This document shows positions 1 through 5,397 of a DNA stretch of 5,397 nt, in pieces; the first letter of the stretch is position 1; each line of letters begins with the position of its first letter. Position numbers and translations under genes: made by a program. The stretch is from an uncultured Leucobacter sp. (GTDB lineage Bacteria; Actinomycetota; Actinomycetes; Actinomycetales; Microbacteriaceae). A model generated the notes under the pieces. That model was not told the DNA's origin and ran no database searches. It worked only from the letters and a program-made list of their open reading frames with translations. The stretch covers positions 1-5,397 of the forward strand of contig CALMSE010000156.1 in the NCBI GenBank assembly GCA_937872275.1. The letters are read 5' to 3'.

Positions 1-117
1 GTCGGCCCAGAGCCGGCCAGCCGGCCGGCTCGCCCCGGCCCCGGCGGCCTCGGCCCGGGCGGCCTCTGTCCGGGCGATCAGCGCCATCTCCTCGCGCGCG
101 CGTCTTCCGAATCGCAT
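1..117 (-). CDS. Unrecognised protein, N-terminal 39 codons only (cut by window edge)
   Basis: An ATG at 117-115 opens a frame that runs without a stop to the left edge of the window. The ATG is preceded by a strong Shine-Dalgarno (AGGGGAG, 124-130) six bases upstream, which is the main reason to believe the gene. The visible protein starts MRFGRRAREEMALIARTEAA and continues rich in Ala, Arg, Glu and Gly. It has a basic first ten residues, then a stretch that could be helical, and no signal peptide or membrane segment. It does not resemble the start of homoserine kinase (ThrB), which might be expected after thrC, because the usual N-terminal SANLGPGFD-type motif is absent. It lies 124 bp downstream of thrC on the same strand, behind a hairpin pair, so it probably has its own promoter. 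The function cannot be told from this fragment. Confidence 0.6.
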   Translation of the reverse strand, partial: MRFGRRAREEMALIARTEAARAEAAGAGASRPAGRLWAD

Positions 118-172
118 GACCGACTCCCCTGCTCGAAGAACTCCGTCCCACTCTACGGGCAGCCCGGCGGGA

Positions 173-223
173 GATTCGGCGGTTGCGCCGAATCATCGGC
201 CGTGCTATCGCGCACGGCCGATG
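173..223 (-). terminator. Two abutting perfect hairpins after thrC, probable transcription terminator
   Basis: Eighteen bases past the thrC stop, the minus-strand transcript can form two back-to-back stems. The first pairs 212-223 with 194-205: a perfect 12-bp stem with a 6-base loop. The second pairs 186-194 with 173-181: a perfect 9-bp stem with a 4-base loop. They share base 194, so both cannot be fully closed at their ends together. Neither is followed by a U tract, so this is not a classical intrinsic terminator. U-poor hairpin terminators are often predicted in high-GC actinobacteria. The position, between the end of thrC and a gene with its own strong ribosome binding site, fits termination or 3'-end protection. 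An operator for the downstream gene is the alternative. Confidence 0.6.
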
Positions 224-241
224 CAGGGGGGCCGCCCGTTC

Positions 242-1669
242 TCAGGCGACCGCGCGGGCGGCGATGAAGGATCGCAGCTCGGCCGCGTCGGCGTCCATCT
301 CGACGACGCGCTGCGGCAGCTCAAGGAGGCCCGCGAGATGCTCGGGCATGGCGGGCTCCGCCCCGATCGCCTCGTGCACGATCTCGGGGAACTTCGCGGG
401 CTTCGCGGTCTCGAGCACGAGCATCGGCACCCCCGGTTCGACGTATTCCCGGGCGACCCTCACGCCGTCGGCGGTGTGCGGGTCGATCGTCACCCCGGTC
501 GCCTCGTGCACGGCGCGGATCGTCGCGACGCGATCGGCGTGCGTGCTCGTGCCGCTGACGAGGCCGAAGCGGCCCTCGAAGCGCGGCAGCTCGGCCGAGA
601 GGTCGAAGAAGCCCTGCGCGTCGAGTTCGCGCCAGAGCGCGGCGAGGCGGTCGGGATCGCGACCCACCAGGTCGTAGACGAAGCGCTCGAGGTTCGACGC
701 CTTCGAGATGTCCATCGAGGGGCTCGAGGTGGCGTGGGTGTCGGCGGCGCTGCGCGGCCGGTAGACGCCCGTGCGGAAGAAGTCGTCGAGCACGTTGTTC
801 TCGTTCGCGGCGAGCACGAGGCGGCGGATCGGCACGCCCATCCGTCGGGCGAAATGCCCCGACAGGATGTTGCCGAAGTTGCCCGAGGGCACGGAGACCG
901 AGACCTCGAAGCCCTGGCGCTCGGCGGCCTCGACGCCGTCGGTGACGCGCAGCCACGCCCAGAAGTAGTAGACGATCTGCGCGGTGATGCGGCCCAGGTT
1001 GATCGAGTTCACGGTGCCGAGGTGATGGGCCCGCTTGAAGCCCAGATCGCCCGAGAGCTCCTTGACGAGGTTCTGGCAGTCGTCGAAGACGCCCGCGACC
1101 GCGATGTTGTGGATGTTCTCGTCGGTGAGCGAGTACATCTGCGCGCGCTGGAAGGCGCTCATGCGGCCCTGCGGCGAGAGCATGAAGACCGCGACTCGGT
1201 CCTTGCCGCGCAGGGCGTACTCGGCCGCCGAGCCGGTGTCGCCCGAGGTGGCGCCCAGGATGTTGAGCACGCGGCCGCTGCTGGCGAGCGCGTACTCGAG
1301 CGCCTGGCCGAGGAACTGCATCGCCATGTCCTTGAAGGCGAGCGTGGGGCCCTCGGAGAGGCCGACGAGGGTCACGCCCCCGTCGAGAGGGGTGAGCGGG
1401 ACGACGCCGGGCGTCGGGAAGTTCCGAACGCTGTAGGCGTCGCGGCACATGCGCGCGAGCTCGTCGCGCGGGATGTCGGTGGCGAAGAGCCCGATGACCT
1501 CGGTGGCGAGCCCGGGGTAGTCGAGGCCGCGCCAGGCCTCGAGCCGCTCGGCCGAGACGCTCGGCAGGGTCTCCGGCACCGCCAGGCCCCCGTCGGGCGC
1601 CAGGCCCTCGAGCAGGGTCTCGCTGAACGGCGCCGGCTCCATGCCGCCGCGGGTCGAGATGTACTTCAC
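242..1669 (-). CDS. thrC: Threonine synthase
   Basis: This PLP-dependent enzyme converts O-phospho-L-homoserine and water to L-threonine and phosphate, the last step of threonine biosynthesis, in the cytoplasm. The N-terminus (KYISTRGG) is the classical start of the long, E. coli/Corynebacterium-type threonine synthase. The motif GPTLAFKD carries the PLP-binding lysine at about K113. TSGDTG (141-146) and PSGNFGN (261-267) match the substrate/phosphate-binding loops, and NSINLGR (221-227) and SPSMDISKASNLERF (316-330) are also family hallmarks. At 475 residues the length fits the actinobacterial long form and not the roughly 350-residue short form. I chose the GTG at 1669 because an AAGGAG lies six bases upstream and the family motif begins at once. 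The ATG at 1702 would add 11 unconserved residues. All motifs look intact. No hom or thrB lies alongside in the window, so the gene appears to stand apart from the rest of its pathway. Confidence 0.96.
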   Translation of the reverse strand: MKYISTRGGMEPAPFSETLLEGLAPDGGLAVPETLPSVSAERLEAWRGLDYPGLATEVIGLFATDIPRDELARMCRDAYSVRNFPTPGVVPLTPLDGGVTLVGLSEGPTLAFKDMAMQFLGQALEYALASSGRVLNILGATSGDTGSAAEYALRGKDRVAVFMLSPQGRMSAFQRAQMYSLTDENIHNIAVAGVFDDCQNLVKELSGDLGFKRAHHLGTVNSINLGRITAQIVYYFWAWLRVTDGVEAAERQGFEVSVSVPSGNFGNILSGHFARRMGVPIRRLVLAANENNVLDDFFRTGVYRPRSAADTHATSSPSMDISKASNLERFVYDLVGRDPDRLAALWRELDAQGFFDLSAELPRFEGRFGLVSGTSTHADRVATIRAVHEATGVTIDPHTADGVRVAREYVEPGVPMLVLETAKPAKFPEIVHEAIGAEPAMPEHLAGLLELPQRVVEMDADAAELRSFIAARAVA

Positions 1670-1675
1670 CGATCG

Positions 1676-1681
1676 CTCCTT
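1676..1681 (-). promoter_or_regulatory. Ribosome binding site that fixes the thrC GTG start
   Basis: The minus strand reads AAGGAG, then six bases, then GTG (1669-1667) and the conserved KYISTRGG. No comparable purine run lies at the right distance from the upstream in-frame ATG at 1702. This decides the thrC start in favour of GTG. Confidence 0.85.
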
Positions 1682-1700
1682 GCTCGAGGCCAACCCTTCC

Positions 1701-1709
1701 ATTCTCGCA
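1701..1709 (-). promoter_or_regulatory. Possible thrC promoter (extended -10 element)
   Basis: The minus strand reads TGCGAGAAT, which resembles an extended -10 (TGn followed by four of six TATAAT matches), about 30 bases upstream of the GTG. I find no TTGACA-like -35 at a normal distance, so this is weak. If real, it overlaps the alternative ATG at 1702, which would exclude that ATG from the transcript. Confidence 0.2.
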
Positions 1710-1739
1710 GGTCGGGGCGGCCCCTCCCGCCGCCACCGA

Positions 1740-1807
1740 TCTCGGAGATGTCGCGGATCTCGGATCGATTCCCGGATTCCGGTCCGAGATCCGTGACATC
1801 TCCGAGA
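1740..1807. repeat. Long near-perfect palindrome in the guaB1-thrC gap
   Basis: Bases 1740-1767 and 1780-1807 are reverse complements over 28 positions with only two mismatches (1753/1794 and 1765/1782), separated by a 12-base centre. Both mismatches would be G-U pairs in a plus-strand RNA but C-A mismatches in a minus-strand RNA, the strand on which both flanking genes are read. It lies about 95 bp past the guaB1 stop and about 70 bp before the thrC start. The arms are far longer than a usual intrinsic terminator and no U tract follows. It could be a dispersed palindromic element (REP- or MITE-like), a terminator for guaB1, or a protein-binding site upstream of thrC. No second copy is present in the window. 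The structure is directly visible; its function is unknown. Confidence 0.85.
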
Positions 1808-1822
1808 ACTCCGACACGGCGC

Positions 1823-1874
1823 GCGACCCCACGGCGACCTCGCGGCGACCCCGGGACGACCCCGCGGCGACCCC
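1823..1874. repeat. 11-bp tandem repeat, five copies, downstream of guaB1
   Basis: The core GCGACCCC or a one-base variant begins at 1823, 1834, 1845, 1856 and 1867, an exact 11-base period. The copies are GCGACCCC, GCGACCTC, GCGACCCC, ACGACCCC and GCGACCCC. The block starts about 30 bases past the guaB1 stop and ends next to the long palindrome. It is outside any supported gene, and 11 is not a multiple of three, so coding constraint does not explain it. It looks like a small minisatellite. On the minus strand each unit reads GGGGTCGC. Confidence 0.8.
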
Positions 1875-1901
1875 GGGGACGGCCTTGCAGGGCACCCCGG
1901 C

Positions 1902-3395
1902 TCACCACGAGACCGGCAGCGCCTTGCCCTCCTCGTAACCGGCCGCCGACTGCAGGCCGACGTGCGCCCGCACGTGGAACTCCTGCAGCGTCGCGGCCCC
2001 CGCGTAGGTGAAGGAGGATCGCACGCCCGAGGTGATCATGTCCACCAGGTCCTCGACGCCGGGGCGCTGCGGGTCGAGGTAGATCTTCGAGTCGGAGATG
2101 CCCTCGGCGAAGAGCGCCTTGCGCGCCTGCTCGTAGGCGTCGAGGCCCGCGAAGCGCTCCTGCACGGCCTTCGTCGAGGCCATGCCCCACGAGACCTTGT
2201 AGTGGCGGCCCTGCTCGTCGACCTGCAATTCCCCGGGGGCCTCGATGGTGCCCGCGAACCACGAGCCGACCATCACCGAGGCCGCACCGGCGGCGAGCGC
2301 GAGCGCGACGTCGCGCGGGTAGCGGACCCCGCCGTCGGCCCAGACGTGCGCGCCGAGCTCGCGGGCCGCCTGCGCGGTCTCGAGCACGGCCGAGAACTGG
2401 GGGCGGCCGACCGCGGTCATCATACGGGTCGTGCACATGGCGCCCGGGCCCACGCCGACCTTCAGGATCGTCGCCCCGGCGCTCACGAGGTCGCGCACAC
2501 CGTCGGCCGTGACCACGTTGCCGGCGATGATCGGCAGCCCGAGGTCGAGGGCCGACACGGTCTCGAGCGCGCGGATCATCCCCTCCTGGTGCCCGTGCGC
2601 CGTGTCGATGACGAGTGCGTCGACGCCGGCCTCGGCGAACGCCCGGGCCTTGCCCGCGACGTCGCCGTTGATGCCGACGGCGACCGCGACCGCGAGGCGG
2701 CCTCGCGCGTCGAGGGCCGGGCGGTAGAGGGCGTTGCGAAGGGCGCTTCGCCAGGTGACGGTGCCCACGAAGCGGTCGGCGTCGACGACGCCCATCGGCT
2801 CATCGCCCGGCTGCTGCGCCTCGATCGCGTGCACCGCATCGAATGCGGCGCGGCCCTCGCCGAGCTCTGCGAGCCCGATCGCCCGGGGCTCGGAGTGGAT
2901 GAGGTCGCCGAGGCGCGCATCATCGGGCGCGCTCGCGAGGCGCGCGGCCGAGAGCATTCCGAGCACCTGCTCGCGCCGGAGGGCCGACTCGTCGCCGACG
3001 GGGGCGGATCCGCCGCGCTCCGCCACCACGACGCCGTAGCCGGGCACGGGTGGCAGCTGGCGCAGCGCGTCGGCGGCCGTCGCCTCGGGCGGCAGCACGA
3101 ACGGCGTGTCACAAGCGACGGGCTGCAGCTTGACCCAGCGCACGGCATGGAGCGTGTGCTGCAGCGACAGGTCCTGCGGCAGCACGCCGAGCCCGCCCCG
3201 GCGCGCGAGCGTGGCGGCGAGGCGGGGGCCCGTGACCGCGTTCATGTTGGCGGCGACGAGCGGAATCGTCGCCGGAGTGCCGTCGCGCGGTGCGAGGTCG
3301 ACCTCGAGCCGGCTCGACACCCCCGAGCGCCGAGGGACGAGGAAGACATCGGAGTAGGTGAGGTCGACCGTGGGCTGGGCGCCGATGAACTGCAT
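1902..3395 (-). CDS. guaB1: GuaB1-family IMPDH-related protein, probable GMP reductase
   Basis: This is a TIM-barrel protein of the IMP dehydrogenase/GMP reductase superfamily, 497 residues. Residues 1-95 begin the barrel (TYSDVFLVPRRS, VAANMNAVTG). About 96-220 is an inserted pair of CBS-like modules, which bind nucleotides in relatives. About 230-497 completes the barrel: VIDTAHGH (262-269), GVGPGAMCTTR with catalytic Cys321, and DGGVRYPRD (354-362). The flap after AEG (430-432) reads SDSKIYLDPQRPG and lacks the RVxYKG-type Arg-Tyr dyad that IMPDH uses for hydrolysis. The later RSSFTYAGA resembles GMP reductase by eye. Mycobacterial GuaB1 has been characterised as a CBS-containing GMP reductase, so GMP to IMP with NADPH is the likely reaction. 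A true IMPDH (guaB2) should exist elsewhere. The ATG start leads into the conserved N-terminus, though only a weak purine run (TTGAG) precedes it. That suggests translation depends partly on the VOC gene 61 bp upstream. Confidence 0.9.
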   Translation of the reverse strand: MQFIGAQPTVDLTYSDVFLVPRRSGVSSRLEVDLAPRDGTPATIPLVAANMNAVTGPRLAATLARRGGLGVLPQDLSLQHTLHAVRWVKLQPVACDTPFVLPPEATAADALRQLPPVPGYGVVVAERGGSAPVGDESALRREQVLGMLSAARLASAPDDARLGDLIHSEPRAIGLAELGEGRAAFDAVHAIEAQQPGDEPMGVVDADRFVGTVTWRSALRNALYRPALDARGRLAVAVAVGINGDVAGKARAFAEAGVDALVIDTAHGHQEGMIRALETVSALDLGLPIIAGNVVTADGVRDLVSAGATILKVGVGPGAMCTTRMMTAVGRPQFSAVLETAQAARELGAHVWADGGVRYPRDVALALAAGAASVMVGSWFAGTIEAPGELQVDEQGRHYKVSWGMASTKAVQERFAGLDAYEQARKALFAEGISDSKIYLDPQRPGVEDLVDMITSGVRSSFTYAGAATLQEFHVRAHVGLQSAAGYEEGKALPVSW

Positions 3396-3456
3396 GGCTC
3401 AACGCTACCGGGGCCGGGCTCGGAACTCCCTGCCGGTCCGGTCCTCCGGCCCGCGC

Positions 3457-4371
3457 TCAGAACTCCGCGATGACGAGCTTCTTCATCCCCATCAGCTTCT
3501 GGTAGGCGCCGGGCCGCCCCATGAGCTCGCCGATGTTCTGGGGCACGATCTGCCAGCTCACGCCGAAGCGATCGGCGCACCATCCGCAGGCCTCGGCCTC
3601 GGGCCGGGCGGAGAGCGCCGCCCAGAGCCGGTCGATCTCGGCCTGATCGGCGCAGCTCACCTCGAGCGAGACGCCGCAGTCGAAGGCGACCTCCTGCTCC
3701 ACTCCCGAGTCCATCGCGGCGAACCACTGCTCGCCGATGCGGAACTCCCCGTACATCAGCGCCTCGGGCGAGGCCGGCCCGGTCTGCACGCCGTAGGGGT
3801 AGCGGTTGCCGGGGGCGGCGTCGGCGAACACCGACGCGTAGAAGTCGATGGCCTCGCCGGCCCGATTCTGCACGGGGCCGGCGAACATCAGCGACGGCAC
3901 GATGAAGGGGCGCGGATCGCCGGCCGGATCGGTCAGCATGAGCTGCCAGCTCACCCCGTAGCGGTCCTGCACCCAGCCGTAGCGCGCGCTGAACGGGTAC
4001 TCGCCGAGCGGCATGAACTCGACCCCTCCCTCGCCGAGCGCTCCCCAGAGCCGGTCGAGGCTCGCCCGCGCCAGCTCCTCCGAGCCGTCGAAGAGCAGCG
4101 GATCGAAGTTCAGCATGAACGAGATCGACGGGTTCGGGCGGAACTCGTCGCCGGCGTTGATGAGGGTGAACCGGGTGCCCGAGACGGTGAGGGCGACCGT
4201 CACCGGCAGCCCCGCGAACTCCCGCTGGAAGTCGGGCAGCCCCTCCTCCGGGTAGCGCCCCTCGACCTCGTACGCGGCGTTCTCGAAGGTCGAGGCGTAG
4301 AAGGCTCCGACCTCCTCGGCGTTGCGATTGCACCAGATGTTCGGCACGATCCGCTGCTTCGTCTGCGTCAT
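3457..4371 (-). CDS. Two-domain VOC protein, PhnB/3-demethylubiquinone-methyltransferase-like
   Basis: The 304-residue protein is an internal duplication of the PhnB-like domain of the vicinal-oxygen-chelate superfamily. The first domain covers about residues 7-148 and the second about 155-300. Matching signatures recur: FYASTF (24-29) and FYASVF (177-182) near each domain start, and DRYGVSWQ (136-143) and DRFGVSWQ (267-274) near each end. Members are often annotated as 3-demethylubiquinone-9 3-methyltransferase, but that label comes from domain naming. There is no SAM-binding motif here, and the substrate is unknown. The protein appears cytoplasmic, with no signal peptide or membrane segment. 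The ATG at 4371 has a strong GGGGAGG (4377-4383) five bases upstream. It precedes guaB1 by 61 bp on the same strand and may be cotranscribed with it. A 7-bp GC-rich inverted repeat (3411-3417 with 3446-3452) in that gap is too weak to call a terminator. The 204-bp gap before the gene shows short dyads but no clear promoter. Confidence 0.88.
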   Translation of the reverse strand: MTQTKQRIVPNIWCNRNAEEVGAFYASTFENAAYEVEGRYPEEGLPDFQREFAGLPVTVALTVSGTRFTLINAGDEFRPNPSISFMLNFDPLLFDGSEELARASLDRLWGALGEGGVEFMPLGEYPFSARYGWVQDRYGVSWQLMLTDPAGDPRPFIVPSLMFAGPVQNRAGEAIDFYASVFADAAPGNRYPYGVQTGPASPEALMYGEFRIGEQWFAAMDSGVEQEVAFDCGVSLEVSCADQAEIDRLWAALSARPEAEACGWCADRFGVSWQIVPQNIGELMGRPGAYQKLMGMKKLVIAEF

Positions 4372-4376
4372 GGCGA

Positions 4377-4399
4377 CCTCCCCTGAGTTGTTCCCAGGG
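4377..4399 (-). promoter_or_regulatory. Strong ribosome binding site of the VOC gene with a small overlapping dyad
   Basis: The minus strand carries GGGGAGG (4377-4383) five bases before the ATG. Just upstream, CCCTG (4395-4399) can pair with CAGGG (4381-4385) across nine bases, which would partly cover the ribosome binding site. The ribosome binding site is solid. The 5-bp hairpin is short and may be chance. Confidence 0.55.
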
Positions 4400-4575
4400 T
4401 ACGCCCGTCAGCGCCGGTTCCGGCTTCGAGTTCTCTCGCTCTTCCCGCGGTTCTCGGGGCAGGCGTCGCATGGTGAATCGCAGCGCTGCACCGGCCGCAT
4501 GCCGACGGCGCGGACCTGGCGCGCGCGGGGCCGATCTCGCGACCCGGCTCCGGGGAGCGGATCACGCCGAGCGGG

Positions 4576-5310
4576 TCACGAGGAGCGCTCGGCGATCCAC
4601 TCCTCGAAGCGGGGGCCGAGCAGTCGGGCCCCCTCGCCGGGCAGGATCGAGCCGTCACGGATCGCCCGGCCGAAGCCGCCCGGGAGCGGCAGTTCGAAGA
4701 CCCGGCCCCGCTCGCCCCGGCCCGCCCGCACGGCGCGCGCGAGCTCGGCCATGCGCAACTCCTCCGGCCCGGCGACATCGGGAGCGTCGCCGAGCGGAGC
4801 TCCCTCGGCGATCTCCACGAGCCGCCGCGCGACGGCCTCCGCCGCGAGCGGCTGCGAGCGCATCGCGGGCACGACGGCGAAGGGTCCCACGCGGACGGCG
4901 ACCTGATCCGCGAACTCGAAGAACTGCGTCGCGCGCAGGATCGTCCAGGGCACCCCGCCCGCCGAGACGATCCGCTCCTGCAGGGCCTTGCCCGCGTAGT
5001 AGCCGTGCGGGGCGCGCGCGGCGCCCACGATCGACAGCGCGACGTGGTGCGCCACCCCAGCGGCGGCCTCCGCCCGCAGCAGCCTCTCCGTGACCGCGCG
5101 GAAGAAGGCGCGCGACTTCTCGGCGGAGGTCGCCTGGACGCCGCTCGCGTCGATGACGACGTCGACCCCGGCGAGGTCGAGGTCTCCGGAACCCGCGAGG
5201 TCGACCCCGTGCGAGCGGGAGAGCACCAGGGGCTCGTGCCCGGCGGCCCGGGCGAGCGCGACGACGTGCGCCCCCACGGTTCCCGTTCCACCGGCGACCG
5301 CGATCCGCAT
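4576..5310 (-). CDS. Atypical short-chain dehydrogenase / NAD(P)H-binding (NmrA-like) protein
   Basis: The 244-residue protein has a Rossmann fold of the atypical SDR/NmrA type. It opens with MRIAVAGGTGTVGAHV, a beta strand and glycine-rich dinucleotide loop (GGTGTVG, 7-13). VDVVIDASG (49-57) fits the next cofactor-contacting strand. A Ser93 (HHVALSIVG), Tyr104 and Lys108 (YYAGK) arrangement matches the SDR catalytic triad spacing. PWTILRATQFFEF (121-133) is the usual motif in NAD(P)H-binding proteins annotated as nucleoside-diphosphate-sugar epimerase-like or NmrA-like. The likely role is a cytoplasmic oxidoreductase or NAD(P) sensor; the substrate is unknown. Start: CGGAGG (5319-5324) lies eight bases before the ATG and the glycine motif follows at the right distance. 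It is separated from the VOC gene by 204 bp, so the two are probably not tightly coupled. The length is slightly short for the family but complete, with no sign of truncation. Confidence 0.88.
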   Translation of the reverse strand: MRIAVAGGTGTVGAHVVALARAAGHEPLVLSRSHGVDLAGSGDLDLAGVDVVIDASGVQATSAEKSRAFFRAVTERLLRAEAAAGVAHHVALSIVGAARAPHGYYAGKALQERIVSAGGVPWTILRATQFFEFADQVAVRVGPFAVVPAMRSQPLAAEAVARRLVEIAEGAPLGDAPDVAGPEELRMAELARAVRAGRGERGRVFELPLPGGFGRAIRDGSILPGEGARLLGPRFEEWIAERSS

Positions 5311-5318
5311 CGGCCAGA

Positions 5319-5324
5319 CCTCCG
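5319..5324 (-). promoter_or_regulatory. Ribosome binding site of the SDR gene
   Basis: The minus strand reads CGGAGG eight bases before the ATG at 5310. It supports this start over any internal one, and the glycine-rich loop begins seven residues in. Confidence 0.75.
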
Positions 5325-5357
5325 AAGCCCCGCGCGGCCCCGCGCCGCGACGCTCCC

Positions 5358-5363
5358 AGAATA
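5358..5363 (-). promoter_or_regulatory. Possible -10 element for the SDR gene
   Basis: The minus strand reads TATTCT about 48 bases before the ATG, the most AT-rich spot in the leader and a fair match to TATAAT. There is no recognisable -35 at 16-18 bases, so confidence is low. Confidence 0.3.
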
Positions 5364-5397
5364 CCCCGCCGACTCCCCGGGCGTGCGGGGTCGCCGG

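Noticed and set aside
1670..1901. A Thr/Ile attenuator leader peptide upstream of thrC
   Set aside because: A minus-strand frame through the palindrome begins MSRISDR but has only scattered Ile and Thr codons, no regulatory run, and continues into the thrC shadow. No terminator/antiterminator pair is evident near the GTG.
116..2011. 631-codon plus-strand open frame opposite thrC
   Set aside because: It is antisense to a threonine synthase with all its motifs intact. The translation is low-complexity Arg/Gly/Ala/Glu/Val sequence typical of high-GC shadow frames, and it runs on through the palindrome and repeats.
1962..3473. 503-codon plus-strand open frame opposite guaB1
   Set aside because: It is antisense to a well-supported GuaB1, has a biased composition, and shows no recognisable domain.
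3358..4386. 342-codon plus-strand open frame opposite the VOC gene
   Set aside because: Its shadow-frame composition and the clear duplicated VOC domains on the other strand explain it.
4413..4424. Dyad GCCGG-TT-CCGGC upstream of the VOC gene, as an operator
   Set aside because: It is short and purely G/C in the arms, with no second copy and no convincing promoter beside it.
4547..4558. Hairpin GCTCC/GGAGC just after the SDR stop, as a terminator
   Set aside because: It has a 5-bp stem with a 2-base loop and no U tract, which is too weak to call.
4368..5291. Minus-strand 307-codon frame overlapping the SDR gene
   Set aside because: The protein is Ser/Arg/Pro-rich low complexity, while the alternative minus-strand frame encodes a textbook glycine-rich Rossmann start with a good ribosome binding site.
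5332..5345. GC-only hairpin in the SDR leader
   Set aside because: The arms are pure G/C over 5-6 bp with a tiny loop, which is expected by chance in sequence this GC-rich.

Overview
The window is very GC-rich DNA (roughly 70% by eye) with GC-dominated third codon positions, strong GGAGG-type ribosome binding sites, a GTG start, a long-form threonine synthase and a GuaB1-type IMPDH-related protein. Together these point to a high-GC actinobacterium. Microbacteriaceae (Leucobacter-like) is my best guess, as inference only. The sequence looks chromosomal. I see no insertion sequence, integrase, CRISPR array, tRNA, rRNA or phage gene.

All genes lie on the minus strand. In transcription order they are: an atypical short-chain dehydrogenase/NAD(P)H-binding protein (5310-4576); a two-domain PhnB/3-demethylubiquinone-methyltransferase-like VOC protein (4371-3457); GuaB1, a CBS-containing IMPDH/GMP reductase family enzyme (3395-1902); threonine synthase ThrC (1669-242, GTG start); and the first 39 codons of an unrecognised gene that leaves the window at its left edge (117 to before 1). 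Long plus-strand open frames opposite thrC, guaB1 and the VOC gene are antisense shadows caused by high GC.

The gaps are 124, 232, 61 and 204 bp, so this looks like separately transcribed or loosely linked genes rather than a tight operon. Only the VOC-guaB1 gap (61 bp) is short enough to suggest readthrough. The genes do not form one evident pathway: ThrC makes threonine, GuaB1 acts in purine interconversion, and the other two are accessory enzymes of unknown substrate.

The unexplained structure is between genes. The guaB1-thrC gap holds a near-perfect 28-bp-arm palindrome (1740-1807) and, beside it, five copies of an 11-bp tandem repeat in exact phase (1823-1874). The gap after thrC holds two abutting perfect hairpins (12-bp and 9-bp stems, 173-223), probably a terminator. 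I found no convincing new multi-gene system. The palindrome and repeat block is the best lead.
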